NCBI GenBank assembly: GCA_029706075.1
Contig: JAINUG010000055.1
Coordinates: 372,001 to 436,000, forward strand
Direction: 5' to 3'
From: Aldrovandia affinis
Taxonomy: Eukaryota > Chordata > Actinopteri > Notacanthiformes > Halosauridae
DNA length: 64,000 nt
The notes beneath the pieces were generated by a model. That model was not told the DNA's origin. It saw only the letters and a program-made list of their open reading frames with translations, and searched no databases. Made by a program: the position numbers and the translations under genes. Of the stretch, positions 1 to 12,493 are shown one piece after another (the stretch's first letter is position 1; each line of letters starts with the position of its first letter).

Positions 1-2490
1 ATATACACTTTGTAAAGCCATTCCAGACCAGGATGTATCGTAACATAACATATACCATAATACCCTAAAAAGAAGCACTGCATTCTTATGTCAGAACGAT
101 CCTACAAAGTGGCTTTTCACATGGTTCTGATCCAACAAACTCAAACCTTTGTCTGTACAGCATATACTGTAGTATGGCTCTTATGTAGAAACTGGACTTA
201 GAGTGCACAGGACACCGCAAGCCTTCATTGTAGTCTGTCTGCTCTTGCAGTCCATTGATGTAACAAGGAAAGGCCATACTGCCAGGCTGTGTCTCTTTGG
301 CCTTCACATTAAATGTGTCAGTAAATCTTTCTCCCTCCCTTGTGTTAAGGGCTATGGCCCCTGCATCTGTTGAATGTCGCAAAACGTGAATCCATATCAT
401 TGATTTTATTTATTTTTTTACAGACCATTGCAAATGCCTGACCCTGCAATAACCTATCAATTTTGTTCAAAACCTTGGGAGTGCATAACAATGTGATTTA
501 AAACAAATAAACCAAAACATTTTTGCAAGTGACACATGGATTGGTGTGTGAACACACCTGCCTCTATTCAGCACAATCCTGCCACCTGGCCTGGCATGGG
601 AAATGTGGGATTGCTTGATCATGTCACTGTGTCACAACAAAGCTAATAGTTAATATTCCAATCCCCCCCAACTCCCCATACTGTGCACACCTGCACAGGA
701 GATCGTTATCACTGAAGCAGGAAGGGTAAGATTGGGAAGCTCGCACAAATCTAACAGCAGAGAACGGCGTGAGAGGAATTTAATTTCACTTGTTGCTGCT
801 GCTGGTTGCTGACAGACATCTGAATGACAGAAGAGGATTTCTTTTAAAACCAAGGCTGCTGGGAATCTACATTTTAGATTACATTTTCAGGTCCTTTGCA
901 ATTTTTTCAGGGATATAAAGAGCAGACTGAAAAATAAGTCAATGTAAATCCAGACATTTTTGAGAACTATACTGTATGAACATCACAAATCCTCATTTGG
1001 ACAGTGGATGATAATCCTAATTTCAGTGCTTCATATCAACTGTGGTGAGAGGACTTTAATGCCCTTTGTGGAAACGTTTCCAAGTGCCCAAAACTTCCTG
1101 GCACGGAAGCACCACATCCATCAAACAGAATAATTAAAGGCCATAATATGCCACAGCTAGCCTCAACAAAATCCTCTATTACAAATCGCTTACACTGTAA
1201 AATGATTTCTGTAATTACACGGGTAGTGCTTATTGTTCTAATCACAGCAGCAGCAGCAGCAGCAGCAGAAAAAAAAAGTTCAAACATTTGTGGAATGTCC
1301 TTTTTCCTCAACATAAACTTGTCATCCAGCTTTTCTCACACACAACATCCTGTTCACAGCCTTTGGACGTCTATTTTTGCAAAGATAAAGAGGGTGTGTG
1401 GTTGACCGATATGCTTCCCCTTTCTGAAAAGGAAAGTATAATATAAAGGAAAAGGGCGTTATGTCAGCGTAGGCTTGTGAAAACAACGTTTTGTGTCTTC
1501 CCCTCTGTTGGGTGGAGTTTGGCCTGTGCTGGTACTCGGGCAATATATGAACACCAAAATTAAAACTCAGTTTACTTCTGTTGTTTTTTTTAGATGTTGA
1601 CATCAGTTAATTGTTCATTTAAAACCTATTGCAAACAAACTATCCTTGACTATCCCTCAAACTATCCGTGGCGGTAGTGACGGTGGTGGGGGGTCTACTG
1701 CTTACTGTCAGTTACAATCAAGAGCTAAAATGTTTCACTTTTTCACCCCCCACCTCTTCCCCCCTGCCCTGATGTGCTGTAAACAAGATTAAAAGGGCCA
1801 GCTGTGTGGAGTTATTGTTGGTGTTGGTAGGAAGTGCTGATAGCTTTTGCAGCTGAACAAAAGCTGGATGAGAGACCAGAGGCGCTCCAGACACAGTGGC
1901 TCCAGCCTAGATTTCTCCCACAATCCTTTGCTCTGTGCTTCCATTGTTCTGACTCCCCCCCAGTCCAACTCCCTCAGTCATGACCTGAGACATCGAGTAG
2001 CAGGGGGGACAATAGGATGTTTAAAAACTCTAGCTGTGACTGCAGAGAGAGAAAGAGAGGGATGGAACAGTAACATGGCAGTGAAAGGTTTAGTGTACAA
2101 ATATATTTTTTGGGGGGGCAAAGGATTTACTTGAAGTACTGTAATATATAAATGAAATAAGAGTGTTGAAATGACACATAAAGGCAAAGGAAATATGCAG
2201 TAGAGATCTGTGTTTATAAGGCACCAAAGAAATTAGAACAGATGATTTCACTATACAGGCAAACATTCATTATGGAGGCACTGATTGGTTACTTGTTTTG
2301 ATGGAACGCCCTCCACCCAAGAGCCCTTGTAGCAGCCTCTGCAACTTGATCACTCTTATTTGTGCTCAAAACTTGAATTAAAAAATATACTGTATACTAT
2401 TATTATTTGTTACAAATATGAATATAAGAATAATAACTCATTAGTCATCATTACTGCTGGTCATCTCCATAAAATAGTTGGTGGTATCCA
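1..2490. other. Unassigned DNA left of the first Tc1
   Basis: No recognisable coding exon or RNA gene. Features seen are a short (AGC)n run followed by an A run at about 1244-1277 and several G or C homopolymers. Open frames of 60-116 codons occur on both strands but resemble nothing I know. Confidence 0.4.
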
Positions 2491-2494
2491 TGTA

Positions 2495-3639
2495 CAGGTA
2501 AGTGCAAAAAAAAAGAAAACACCAACATAAAGTATGCCGCAAGCTGCCAGAACAGCTTCAATCCAATCCATGGATGCAACACCATTCTTGCATGAGAAAT
2601 TCCATAATTTGGTGTTTTGTTGATGGTGGTGGAAAATGCTGTTCCAAACGCCACTCCAGAATCTCCCATAAGTATTCAACTGGGTTGAGATGTGGTGACA
2701 GATGGCCATGGCATTTGGTTTACGTCATTTTCATGTTCATAAAATCATTCAGTGACCACTCATGCCCTGTGGATGGGAGCATGGTCATCCTGGAAGAGAC
2801 CACTCCCATCAGGATAGAAATGCTTCACCATAGGATGAAGGTGATCACTTAGAATGGCTTTGTATTGTCATTTACCTTGCCCTCTACGGGGTTGAGTGGA
2901 TCTAAACCATGCCAGAAAAATGCACCCAATAACAGAGCCTCCAGAACCATTTACAGTGGAAAACAAACACTAGGGCCTGTAGGTTTCTTTTGGCATGTGC
3001 CACACATACACTCGTTGTTGAGAACAGGGCGAAGGATGACTCATCTGACCATACAACTTATTTTCCACTGCTCAGTAGACCAATGCCTGTGTTTTTGCAC
3101 CACTTTACTTGCAAACATGCATGGTGTAATAAGGGGTTTATGCACTGCAACCCGAATCATAGTATCCCTCTCTGTGAAGTTCTTGATAGACTGTTACTGA
3201 TACAACTGCCTGCCCTAGATTGATATTTGAGGTCAACTGATTCTGAATTTCTCATCTGTTTTGCCTTGCATCTCAAACCGATGCACAGAAATCATGGTCA
3301 AGGAGTATGTGCTTTCTGTCTTTCCCTCAGATTTCCATGCCAACATCACATTAGACACTGTTCCTCGTGAAACATCAGCAAGTTCAGCAATCTTTGTAAC
3401 TGAAGCTCCCCTGTCCAACGTGCCCCAACCGTCACCCCTCTTTCAAAGTCACTGATATCTCTTCTAGCCATGGTGGCCAAAATAATGGTCAGTTGTGCTT
3501 GCCCAGTATTTTTATTCATGACCCTAAGCATTCATTGTTTAATTAAGTGAGGAACCACACCTGTGTGGAAGCACCTGCATTCAATATACTTTGTATCCCT
3601 CATTTACTCAAGTGTGTCCTTTATTTTGCAAGTTATCTG
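2495..3639 (-). mobile_element. Decayed Tc1/mariner element, TA target on both sides
   Basis: The left end CAGGTAAGTGCAAAA and the right end, read on the other strand, CAGATAACTTGCAAAATAAA are inverted repeats, each next to a TA. The element is 1145 bp. The transposase lies on the - strand, starting near 3471 (MARRDISDFERGV). Its second frame gives GASVTKIAELADVSRGTVSN, a helix-turn-helix, so the gene is frameshifted near 3420 and has further stops. The end near 2530 (MDWIEAVLAAC) matches the family C-terminus. Same family as the fragment at 8332-8840. Confidence 0.8.
2530..3471 (-). pseudogene. Tc1-type transposase, frameshifted remnant
   Basis: N-terminal MARRDISDFERGVTVGAR continues only after a frame change into the HTH segment EL-ADVSRGTVSNVMLAWKSEG. 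Downstream pieces in several frames carry the catalytic region in broken form, and the C-terminal MDWIEAVLAAC is still readable. Not functional. Confidence 0.75.
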
Positions 3640-4347
3640 TAGATTGTGCTGAAGCCAGTTTCAAGTTCCAAAAAAACACTTTGAACAGGAGCAAAAAAAA
3701 AAAAAAAAAAAAAAACTATTTTGCGTTCCAATAGTCAGCCGAAATATAAACACAAAGATATTTGTAGTACAAAAAATGTAATAAAATGCACTTCAATTTA
3801 TTTATTAGCCATTGAAAATGAGATTGTGTGTAAAGGAATGACAGACAAGCTGTCAAGCTAAAGCTCTTCCAGCAGACTCAGAACAAAAAAACGGACCAAT
3901 CAGACAATCCCGTGGATGAAAAACGGACCTATCATATGGGCATGTAGGTGGAACAAGCTGCTTGCATGAAACATTTTCAACACAAAAGAAAAAAACCTGG
4001 TAGCAAGTTTATTTTTGATTTGGTTTATTTATTTTAACGTAAGCGGGGAATCGGCTTTGATTGGTTAGTGCTTTTCACATAATGCTCTCAAATTTATGAG
4101 CCATTTGGCTTGCCGCAGACTAATTATTATATATTTTTAAAAACCTCCAAATTAAAATCGCTATCTCTCTCATTCGACAGCAGATCGAGCAAGCCTGCGA
4201 CAATGACCATTTGCAGGAGTGAGGGGCGCTAATCTCATGAGAGAGTGGGTTTTGGTGATAAATGAATGACGATTCCTAGAGCCAGTTTGTTCTCATGGTT
4301 TGCGCTGCGCAGGTGAATGGGGGAGTGTGAGCCTGTTGTTTGTAGTC
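3640..4347. other. Intergenic, upstream of the id1 enhancer
   Basis: AT-rich single-copy-looking DNA with a 23-base A run just inside the preceding element's flank (3693-3715). Contains no coding exon that I recognise; it may hold further id1 regulatory sequence. Confidence 0.4.
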
Positions 4348-4437
4348 TCCATGGAGACCGCCCGCACGGCGCCAGGCTGACAGCCGTCAGGGATCGTATG
4401 AATGGCTGACGTCACGGGGCTGGCGCCTGCCAGTCTG
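4348..4437 (+). promoter_or_regulatory. Distal BMP-responsive enhancer of id1 (GC-rich Smad sites, CRE, GC box)
   Basis: About 1.26-1.35 kb before the id1 start sits a cluster of recognisable sites. GGCGCC at 4368-4373 is followed by AGGCTGACAGCCGTC. A perfect cAMP-response palindrome, TGACGTCA, lies at 4407-4414. A second GGCGCC at 4422-4427 is followed by exactly five bases and GTCTG at 4433-4437. GGCGCC-N5-GTCT is the known Smad1/5 plus Smad4 composite site of BMP targets, and mammalian Id1 enhancers about 1 kb upstream carry the same arrangement beside CREB/ATF and Egr/YY1-type sites. A GC-rich ACCGCCCGC at about 4357-4365 and CCATGG at about 4350 fit that pattern. The motifs are seen directly; function is inferred from the family. 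Confidence 0.82.
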
Positions 4438-5465
4438 CCTCGGCTTGTTTGGACAATCTGGGGAAGATTGAGAGCAGAGCGATGCACATAACGCTAAACG
4501 CAGTGGGAACATGTGAAAAAATCAGTGATGCTATTCACAGGGAATCCTTTTTAATAAGAGGAAATAGAGGGGGGGCGAGAGTAAAAAATGCAATTTGCAA
4601 GTATAAAGACCTCTTTAACATGTTAAACGACGGGATAGCAAGCCAAGGTGTATGGGAATGTCTCTGAAACAGCTAGACACGGCCTCATTATAATACAACG
4701 CTGCACAGCCATCTGTCTGACCATATGTATTTTAATGTTAGCATTTTAATTCAACTCCGAAAACATACCCGCAATTTACACTTATAATTAATGTGATTAT
4801 GATGTACCATTTTATAGACGACGACTAGCCTACTTACAACTTCGCAATTGTATAAAACATATAATGCTGAATTATATTTACTACCTCACAGAATATATTT
4901 TCCTGTGAGAATTAGGCTGTCGGTAAGTTTAATTTTTGGTTTTTGTACTTGGACATAAAACATTGTAATGAGCTCAAAGCAAACCAGTAATTGCATATGC
5001 GAATTTATAGAATAATCCATTATGATTATGATATCATTTATGTTGTATTATTGCATTTGTATAAACAACAATTAGGGTTAGGGTTTCGTTGTGTACTACT
5101 ATGCCCCAACTACATTCCAAGTGTAGGAAGCAAGTTAAAGTATACAATTAAAAGCCTATTCATCCCACGTAATTGCAGCATTCTTATGAGCCTCCTCCCA
5201 CCCCCCTGTCTCGAAGCAATTTCTACACCTGCGGAGTCCCCGAGCGACGGACAGCTGGGTTCCCACATATCACCCATAAAAAAACACATTTGTTTCCATT
5301 TGTAACACCATCCCCTAACAGATTGTTAATTTTGATAACCAACCGATGTTCCTATTGGTGGAAACCAGAGTGCAGGACCACCCTTCTCGGTAAACTCAAG
5401 CTTCCCATTGGACTCTCTCCGAAAACATGACTTCGTTCGCTCACGCCCACAGATCTCCAGCTCAC

Positions 5466-5472
5466 TTAAATA
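5466..5472 (+). promoter_or_regulatory. TATA-like box of id1
   Basis: TTAAATA lies about 225 bases before the id1 start codon, placing a transcription start near 5495. Two inverted CCAAT boxes (ATTGG) lie just upstream at about 5354 and 5405, the usual arrangement for an inducible TATA promoter. Confidence 0.6.
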
Positions 5473-5693
5473 CGAGGCACGAGAGCCGGTAGCAATACAA
5501 CCTGTCATCGCGAGGAAATAACAAAATCTTAGCTTCGACTCACCACCAAAATAAAGATTTTAATCTAATTTGTTTACGACCTTTTGAGCAATTACCAATC
5601 TCTATCGATTACTTGTTTTGCAGGCGTCGTGTTTTTGTCCCAATACATTTAACAAGTAGCCTACCGTTCAACCGAAAGCAGCAAAAAGCCAAA

Positions 5694-6291
5694 ATGAAAG
5701 TTGTCGGATCTACCTGCACACTCAATGGAAAGGTTGGCAGTGGAGAGATGGTGCGTTGCCTGGCCGACCAGAGCATGGCGATTTCCAAGTGTAAAATCCC
5801 GCTTCTGGATGAACAGATGAGCGTTTTCCTTCAGGACATGAACAGCTGCTACAGCAAATTGAAGGAGTTGGTGCCCACCCTGCCAGCCAACAAGAAGGCC
5901 AGCAAAATGGAGATCTTGCAGCATGTGATTGACTACATCTGGGACCTCCAGGTAGAACTGGACGAGCCGGGCATGGACCGCCAGCAGACGTCCAACGGCT
6001 CACACCTCAGCCGCTCACCACTGACCACCCTCAACGCAGAACTGGCAAGCATCACTGTTGAGGTACGTGCCGTGTTCATTAAATGTATTGAGTGACTTAC
6101 GTTGCCCAACGTTACTCTCAATTGAATAAGTTGTACGTATGTGTTTTGCAATGTATATTTTATACAGAGCTATGGTGCATAATTGATCATTGTCATGTGG
6201 GTGCAATGACTTAGGCCAGCGATTGAAGACTTATGCGAATCTTCTCTTTCCTCAGAATGGCTGCTCGGATGACCGAATCCTGTGCCGCTAA
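5694..6291 (+). CDS. id1: DNA-binding inhibitor Id1 (HLH protein without basic region), two exons
   Basis: Id proteins pair with basic HLH (E) proteins and keep them off DNA, so they block differentiation; id1 is a classic immediate BMP/Smad target. Exon 1 is 5694-6062, with donor GTACGT after GAG; exon 2 is 6256-6291 after a pyrimidine tract ending CAG. The joined product is 134 aa. Residues about 44-88 form the helix-loop-helix: LQDMNSCYSKLKELVPTLP, a loop rich in Lys, then MEILQHVIDYIWDLQVEL. There is no basic DNA-binding stretch before it, as expected for Id proteins. The short second exon, ending ENGCSDDRILCR, matches the two-exon layout of Id genes. The chosen start has a good context (GCCAAAATGA); an in-frame ATG 81 bases upstream lies in the 5' leader and adds residues unlike Id proteins. 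Read-through past the donor adds unrelated residues. Family assignment is very secure; id1 rather than id2, id3 or id4 rests on the MKVVGSTC start and the tail. Confidence 0.96.
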
Positions 6292-6735
6292 ATTCTCCAT
6301 CACCACCAATGCGAAGAACAAACAAGGTTATTACGAGTGAGGTGCCATCACTTCCAAAACCTTGAAACAAGTAGGAACTTAACAAGCTTCCCGTGTAGCA
6401 TAAGGACTTTCGAATATGACCTGTAAAGTGACTGAAGAGGCAGTGTCCCGTGATGTGGCAAACTCCGAAAGACTGGCGATTGATCCACGGTCACGGGGGT
6501 GGCTATGTGGCGCCACATCTATCTCCCCTCTGACATGTTGCTTTTTATTGGATTCCACGAGAGACTTTTCTCCTTTCTCTTATTACATTTGTAAATTACA
6601 CGTAGAAGAGATTTTATATTTTGTAAAAAAAAAAAAAACTTCTCAGATTGCTGAGTAATAATTGTATTGTATATTACAATGCTTTACGACGTGAAAGTCA
6701 TATTGTTTTTACAATGTATCTAAATACGTTTTTTT

Positions 6736-6741
6736 ATTAAA
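6736..6741 (+). terminator. Probable poly(A) signal of id1 (ATTAAA)
   Basis: ATTAAA lies 445 bases after the id1 stop, in an AT-rich 3' UTR. It is followed about 30 bases later by a GT-rich stretch (GGAGTGTTTTAATGGTGT), as expected for a cleavage site near 6760. Confidence 0.5.
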
Positions 6742-6761
6742 ACAAAAAACATTTTCTGGAA

Positions 6762-7512
6762 AAAAGGACTGGAGTGTTTTAATGGTGTATGCCTGTGTGT
6801 GGTAGCTGTACTTCATCCCATTTATAGAGCTCACTTTTTTCATCTAGCAGATTATCACTCTCAAAAAGGGACCATTGTCAGTCACCTGGTTATGGCTACT
6901 TGGTTGCATGTACAGCCATTCATAATGCACATGCTATAACTTGGCTGTGTTTATTCTGTGCATGGGTGTTCGTACCGTAACAATATGACTATAAACCTAA
7001 TTTTGTGATTGTGGGATCAGGTCCAGAATTCGTGTAAACAAACATGTTCTGCAAAAGTGTTGAGTCCCATACTTCTGCTGAAAACCTATTTGCTTAACAA
7101 ACACCCTTAACCAGGGCAACATGATTCACATATCAGTTATGTAACATTCATATTTACTGAAACAATTCCGATTGAGTACAGTAGCAGTCTCCCCCAGGAT
7201 TTAAATTCACAACCTCTGTTACAATTCCACTCCACTATGGGATAATAGTGCTGTTCTGAGATCCAATAAACCACAAATAAGTTCAGTGATGTTCCCTAGA
7301 GCATTTCTGATGCACATGGTGATTTTCTACCCCATTTTATTTAAATATGTATATTTTAGCAGGAGCTTATTCACAAATAATTTGTGATCTAATCTAAGGT
7401 TTGTTACAGTAGGGACAGTAACTGTACAGAAAGTAAACAAATACTATGTTGCAAAAGCATTAAACAAATTTAAAACAGTGACATTTAAATGATGGTTTCC
7501 CCCCTCTCTCCC

Positions 7513-7516
<4 letters not shown>
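6762..7516. other. Intergenic DNA right of id1
   Basis: No repeat family, coding exon or RNA gene recognised here. Confidence 0.4.

Positions 7517-7602
<86 letters not shown>
7517..7602 (+). repeat. Compound microsatellite (CT)n(CA)n
   Basis: 17 CT units (7517-7550) run directly into 26 CA units (7551-7602), both uninterrupted. Open frames through it are repeat artefacts. Confidence 0.97.
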
Positions 7603-7604
<2 letters not shown>

Positions 7605-8331
7605 CTTGGCTACGATCCTGGCCCATCTGCGGCTTGGCTCACGGATTACTGTTTGTTAATGTTTCAGTCAGCTGTGTGCTCAGGAATGCGGAGCTATTTA
7701 ACCTGAACTTCTCCAGGTGTGGAGAGGCGCCGTTCAGTCTGGGCCCGCCTGCCCTTCGCTGCCCTTGGCACAAAGCTATCGCACAAACAGAATCACACAG
7801 GGGCTCTGCTTGAACGTTTGCGCTGCAGCTGTGTGCATCGCACTGTAGGGGAATGGGAAAAACAGGGAGATAAAATAAATCACGCTGCGAATTGCTGTTA
7901 CTTTGAGCTGCAGAGCAGGATTAACCATTGCACTTCCAGAACAAACTAACCTTTGCTTTGGCGGTTTCCTGAGGGAAATTATGCTACAAGTCTCAAAATA
8001 TTTGTACAAAAATTGAAATCCAACAGCCACATTAAAAACACTGCTTTTCTTGTCAGTTCAGATTAAATCATTTAAAGTTACCAGTTCTTTGCAACACCTT
8101 ATGCTTTTATATTTACTGCAGGCTACAGCTATGAGAATTCCAGAGTGACCGGTAGTTAGGCTATGTTATTTTTGTACTAGCCTATAACTGTATTTGCTGT
8201 ATGGGTGTACATAGTGTGTTTAATTGATTAATCTTGATAAGTTGCAAGGGCGTCTTCCAAATGAATATACAAATGCTAATAGTAATTCTTTTTAAAAACC
8301 TGTCCAGACCTTTATCTAGTGCCTCCATATA

Positions 8332-8840
8332 CAGGTAACTGCCAAAATAAAGGGAACACAAGTAAATTAAGGGTTCTGGTGGCTGTTATGGTGTGGGGTG
8401 CATTTTCCTGGCATGGTGTAGGTTCACCCAACCCCTTAGAGGGCAAGTTAAATGGCAATAAATACAAAGCCATTTTGAGTTTTCACCTTCATCCTATGGT
8501 GAAGCATTTCTGTGCTGATGGGAGTGGTCTCTTCCAGGATAAATATACCCCCATCCACAGGCCACAAGTGGTCACTGAATGGATTGATGAGCATGAAAAC
8601 AATGTAAACCATATGCCATGGCCGTCTCAGTCACTAGGTCTCAACCCAATTGAACATGTACGGGAGATTCTGGAGCATTGCCTGAGACATCGTTTTCCAC
8701 CACCATCAATAAAACACCAAATGATGGAATTTCTTATGGAAGAATGGTGTTGCATCCCTTCAATAAGAGTTCCAGACACTTGTATCTATGTAATCTATGC
8801 AAAGGCGCATTGAAGCTGTTCTGGCGGCTCGTAGTGGTTA
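8332..8840 (+). mobile_element. Truncated Tc1 fragment (C-terminal half of transposase)
   Basis: The left end CAGGTAACTGCCAAAATAAA is intact next to TA. The sequence then jumps into the middle of a transposase: VAVMVWGAFSWHGVG, later WPSQSLGLNPIEHVREILEH (catalytic Glu in NPIE). The HTH half and the right end are missing. It is the same family as 2495-3639 in the opposite orientation. Confidence 0.8.
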
Positions 8841-8914
8841 ATAATGTGTCATTTAGCATACGCTTTTATCAAAAAAAAAAGCTTTATTTTGACAGTTACA
8901 TGTACTTATGTATG

Positions 8915-8920
<6 letters not shown>

Positions 8921-8968
<48 letters not shown>
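8921..8968 (+). repeat. (TA)n microsatellite
   Basis: About 24 uninterrupted TA units following a TATG-rich lead-in. Confidence 0.96.
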
Positions 8969-8969
<1 letters not shown>

Positions 8970-8972
<3 letters not shown>

Positions 8973-10733
8973 GGCTGTTTACGCACTCAAACCCTTTAAG
9001 AATATATACACAAATTAAAGTTTCCAAATTATTAGGAAATATATGCAATTATATTTTGTATCGTTATACTGTTATGGTAATTAACTAAGAGCGCTGAGGC
9101 ATCGTAATGAAATGCCCTGTAGGGCCAGATGGATTCTACCATAACCTAAAGTAGACCATCAGTTTTTACTCTACAGAGCCATTAGTTCTACAGAGCCCAA
9201 TCATTTGTAGATATAAAACATTCCGTTTCATTATGTCCCCTCCCCTAATATTTAATATGTGGTTACGCCCTTGTATTTAACCCGCTCATAGCAGGCTAAA
9301 TAAGCATGTAAATGGACAGACAACTCAAGTTAGAGATATAGCTAAGGGCATGCGTTTTTCACCACCTCTGTCAGGAACCTGCAGTTCCATCCTCCAACAC
9401 CAAGAGGTCGATGGAGGACTTTATGAAGCTATGCACTCAATGCATTACGATCTCAAGTAATCATTCAATTACCACAAATGAGGTGCGTATTGCAGTGTAG
9501 TAGACTAGTCAGCAGTTGGCGCTGCACACACCCACATGTAATCATACTGATTGATTTGTAAGTAGATTACTGCTTTCAATTGTGAAAATATGTCTGTTGA
9601 CACTCTGTAGGGCATATCATGCCCATCCTGGAGCAAAGAAACCAACACATTCAAATGAGTAGCTTGCATGTGTGTTGAAGTTCACTTGCTATGTTGCAGA
9701 ATGATAGCAAAGTGTGGCAAACAAAACTGATGGTGGATATAGTCCGTTTTCGACAGGGTTGCCGGAGTAAACGCATCAACTTCTAGTTCAAAGAGTTATC
9801 TCAGAGATGGATAATGCTGGATGCAGATCTAGAGGTTGTGAGAGAGAGATTACTCCGAAGAGTGAGGCCTGTATCTCCTCAGAGCGTTCCGCTCCATTTA
9901 TTGTAGGAAACAGAGGGAAGAGAAAGAGAGACAATAGAGAGGACAATAGGTGCGAGGACAACATAGTTTTATGTAGCGTTACAGTGGGGGAGGTGAAGCG
10001 CTACGGTACTAGGTCACCCATTGGCTAACGGTCTTTTGAAGTCGCTGCTTAGCATCACGTGCATTGATCGTGATATTGATCCATCATGGACCCTACACCT
10101 CTTTCATGACTTGTCGTAGAGGTATAAAAACTTGTCCGTAACAAGACTGTCTTTGCTAACTAACGCATTCGAGAAAGGCCAAGCATAGGGCTAAAAACAT
10201 TTCCAAACAATCATTTCATTTCTTTTTCACAAAACAAACTATTTACATTCATATTTTTGAATGCAGCCATATTCACATTTTTTGGTTATGTGAAAGAATG
10301 TTACAGTAAAAGGTTCCATACATTTGTATGATTGAATTTGTGGTCATTGAAAAGTATACTGAAGGGCAGAATTATATTTTTGTTTTCCAGGGCACAATTA
10401 GGACAATAAAACATCGGTATCGGCCGATTGTGTTATTTGATCAGAATTTTGATCTGGATCGGTCCAGAATTTTCATATAAGAGAATATGAACAGTTACAA
10501 CAGTACTGCAATTAATATGTGCAGTGTCGTTATCAACCAAATAATGAATGCAACTTGTCATAGAAAGGTTGATATCAATGATAAAAAGGCTTGATAACTA
10601 AAGTAGCTTATGTTGAGATCAAGCAACCACATGGTTGATATTGCGACAAGCTTGTGCAAACAACTGATCTTAATATCAACGGTTCCCACCTCTGAGCACA
10701 GCCCCAAATAGTTATCCAATCATTGGTTGCATG
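8970..10733. other. Intergenic; possible hAT remnant near 10405
   Basis: Mostly unassigned. Around 10405-10470 the motif ATCGGTATCGGCCGAT with GATCTGGATCGGTCC resembles ends of hAT-type elements, but no second end or target duplication is visible. Nothing else recognised. Confidence 0.35.
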
Positions 10734-12493
10734 TAGGGGTGGGCGGATCGATACCAAAGTATCGATACTGCTGATACTGTGATTTTGTTTTTGGTATTGA
10801 TCTCTCCCATAAAATATCGATACCTATGTTTACAAAAATACATTAAATTTTTTATCTTTGCTTACCTGAAGCCGGGCTGAGCCAGTGCACTGCTTTCACT
10901 AAATTAAACGTTTATTTCTCAAACTCGCGAGTACACTAGTTGTGTGCAGGGGCATCCATTTTGAAGCTGCCTGCGCAAATGTATCTTCATTCTTGTACAG
11001 GCATTCCTGCGCAGCGTTTACGCAGCGTGAGTGCTCATGAACTTCCTGCGATTGCTCCTGATTGATTCCTCACCTCACAGAACTTTGCGGGGGCAGGAGA
11101 CCTAAACGAAAACCATGTGAAATGGCTGAAAAGAAGCGAAGTGTTGTGTGGTGTTACTTCACGGCATGTGGAATAAGCAGGGCAAGCCGTGACACATGCA
11201 GCACGATGGTGCAACACTCTGGTAATACCACTGATCTATTTAAACATTTAAAACTTAAACACCCCGATCAATACGAAGAAAGCCAGTCAAAAAAGAGGGA
11301 GTCAGATTCCCAAAGAAGCACGCCAAGAACTCAGACGTCCACTATGAGTCCACTGATGGCATCATTTTTAAGAAACAGAGCATATCCAGTTATATTGGCA
11401 AACAGATAACGTTTGCCAGTCTTCAAGAGGTTGATAGTTTATTTTAGTCCAATTCGTTCATACAGCATGCCTATATTGAATTTAGTAGCCTGTATTTGTT
11501 AGCTAGGTAGCTTAACCGATCTAATGCTAACCTAATGTTGCTAGCTAGCTAGGAGCTACCACCAGTTTTAAAGGGTGATTAATGCCAAACTATTACGAAA
11601 TATCAATATGATTTTATCCTGATTTTTTAATATTCCCTTTACATTACTTTAATGTATCACTTTACCTTTTCTTTTTTATTTGTAGTTAGGCCTAATACAG
11701 TAAATCCACTCTCCTTTACCATTATATCTAAATAGGTTGGCATTAATTACCCATTGCATAATAATAATCTGTTTAATATTTCTACTTCCATTCAAAATAT
11801 TTTTCATACGAGTTTTTCTTTTTTCTTTTTAGGTGATTCTCCAAGAGCACTGGAAATTACTAACAACCTTGTGAGAATGATTGCAATGGATCTGCAGCCC
11901 GTTTCTGTAGTTGAAGATAATGGTTTTAGAGAATTTGTGAAGGTCCTTGACCACCATTACAAGCTGCCAAGCAGGAAAACATTGTCATCCACTGAATTAC
12001 CCACACTTTATGACAAAGTCAATTTGAAGGTGAAGAAATCACACCAAACAGTGTTGTCCTCACCACTGATATGCACTTTGGAAACATACTGCAGACAACA
12101 TTTCTGCCCATCTAACACGCATCACAGAAGAATGGGACATAACACGCAAGATTCAGTCTGTCATCACAGATAATGGAGCAAATATGGTTGCAGCTGTGAT
12201 AAAAGCAGGGTGGAGACAGTATCAGTGTTTCGCTCACACCTTGAATTTAGTTGTAAAAGATTCAATAAAAGCTGAAACTAGTTTGCTTTCACTCCTTCAG
12301 AAGTGTAGCCAAGGAATATGCCAAGGAAGTAAAAATGCCTGTATTCATCAGTGTTCACTTAGACATTTTCCTTCCCCTTTAAAAGTACAACAGCATTTAT
12401 TATTGAAAAGTATCGGTATCGATATCGATGATACTGGCCTAGTATTACTTGGTATCGTATCGAACCCAAAATTTGCAGTATCGCCCACCCCTA
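10734..12493 (+). mobile_element. hAT transposon with intact ends and perfect 8-bp target duplication
   Basis: Terminal inverted repeats TAGGGGTGGGCG begin at 10734 and end at 12493. GTTGCATG is repeated exactly on each side (10726-10733 and 12494-12501); 8-bp duplications are the mark of hAT transposition. Both subterminal regions are full of TATCGATA-type motifs. The element is 1760 bp and codes, on the + strand, for a broken BED-finger transposase. The C-terminal dimerisation part is missing, so it is a deletion derivative. Confidence 0.93.
11119..12360 (+). pseudogene. hAT transposase remnant (BED zinc finger type)
   Basis: First part: MAEKKRSVVWCYFTA at 11119, then Cys-x-Thr-Met-Val, HSGNTTDLFKHLKLKHPDQY, which is a BED-type zinc finger (Cys and His-x4-His spacing). 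After an intron-like gap and a CTTTTTTAG acceptor (about 11833) comes SPRALEITNNLVRMIAMDLQ, VVEDNGFREFVKVLDHHYKL, a typical hAT core. A frame change near 12160 leads to AGWRQYQCFAHTLNLVVKDS. The catalytic and hATC regions beyond this are gone. It resembles ZBED-like transposases. Confidence 0.82.

Noticed and set aside
86-400. 104-codon open frame on the - strand
   Set aside because: No recognisable domain, no splice context, and similar lengths occur by chance throughout the window.
5072-5090. Interstitial telomere repeat (TTAGGG twice)
   Set aside because: Only two units; expected by chance.
5613-5693. In-frame N-terminal extension of id1 from an upstream ATG
   Set aside because: The extra 27 residues do not resemble Id proteins; the inner ATG has a better context and gives the conserved MKVVGST start.
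7444-7626. Protein of alternating Cys-Val and Arg-Glu
   Set aside because: Translation of the (CT)n(CA)n microsatellite.
11754-11832. Coding start of the hAT second part at 11754
   Set aside because: The Asn/Phe-rich lead reads through a polypyrimidine tract and splice acceptor; the protein-like part starts after 11833.
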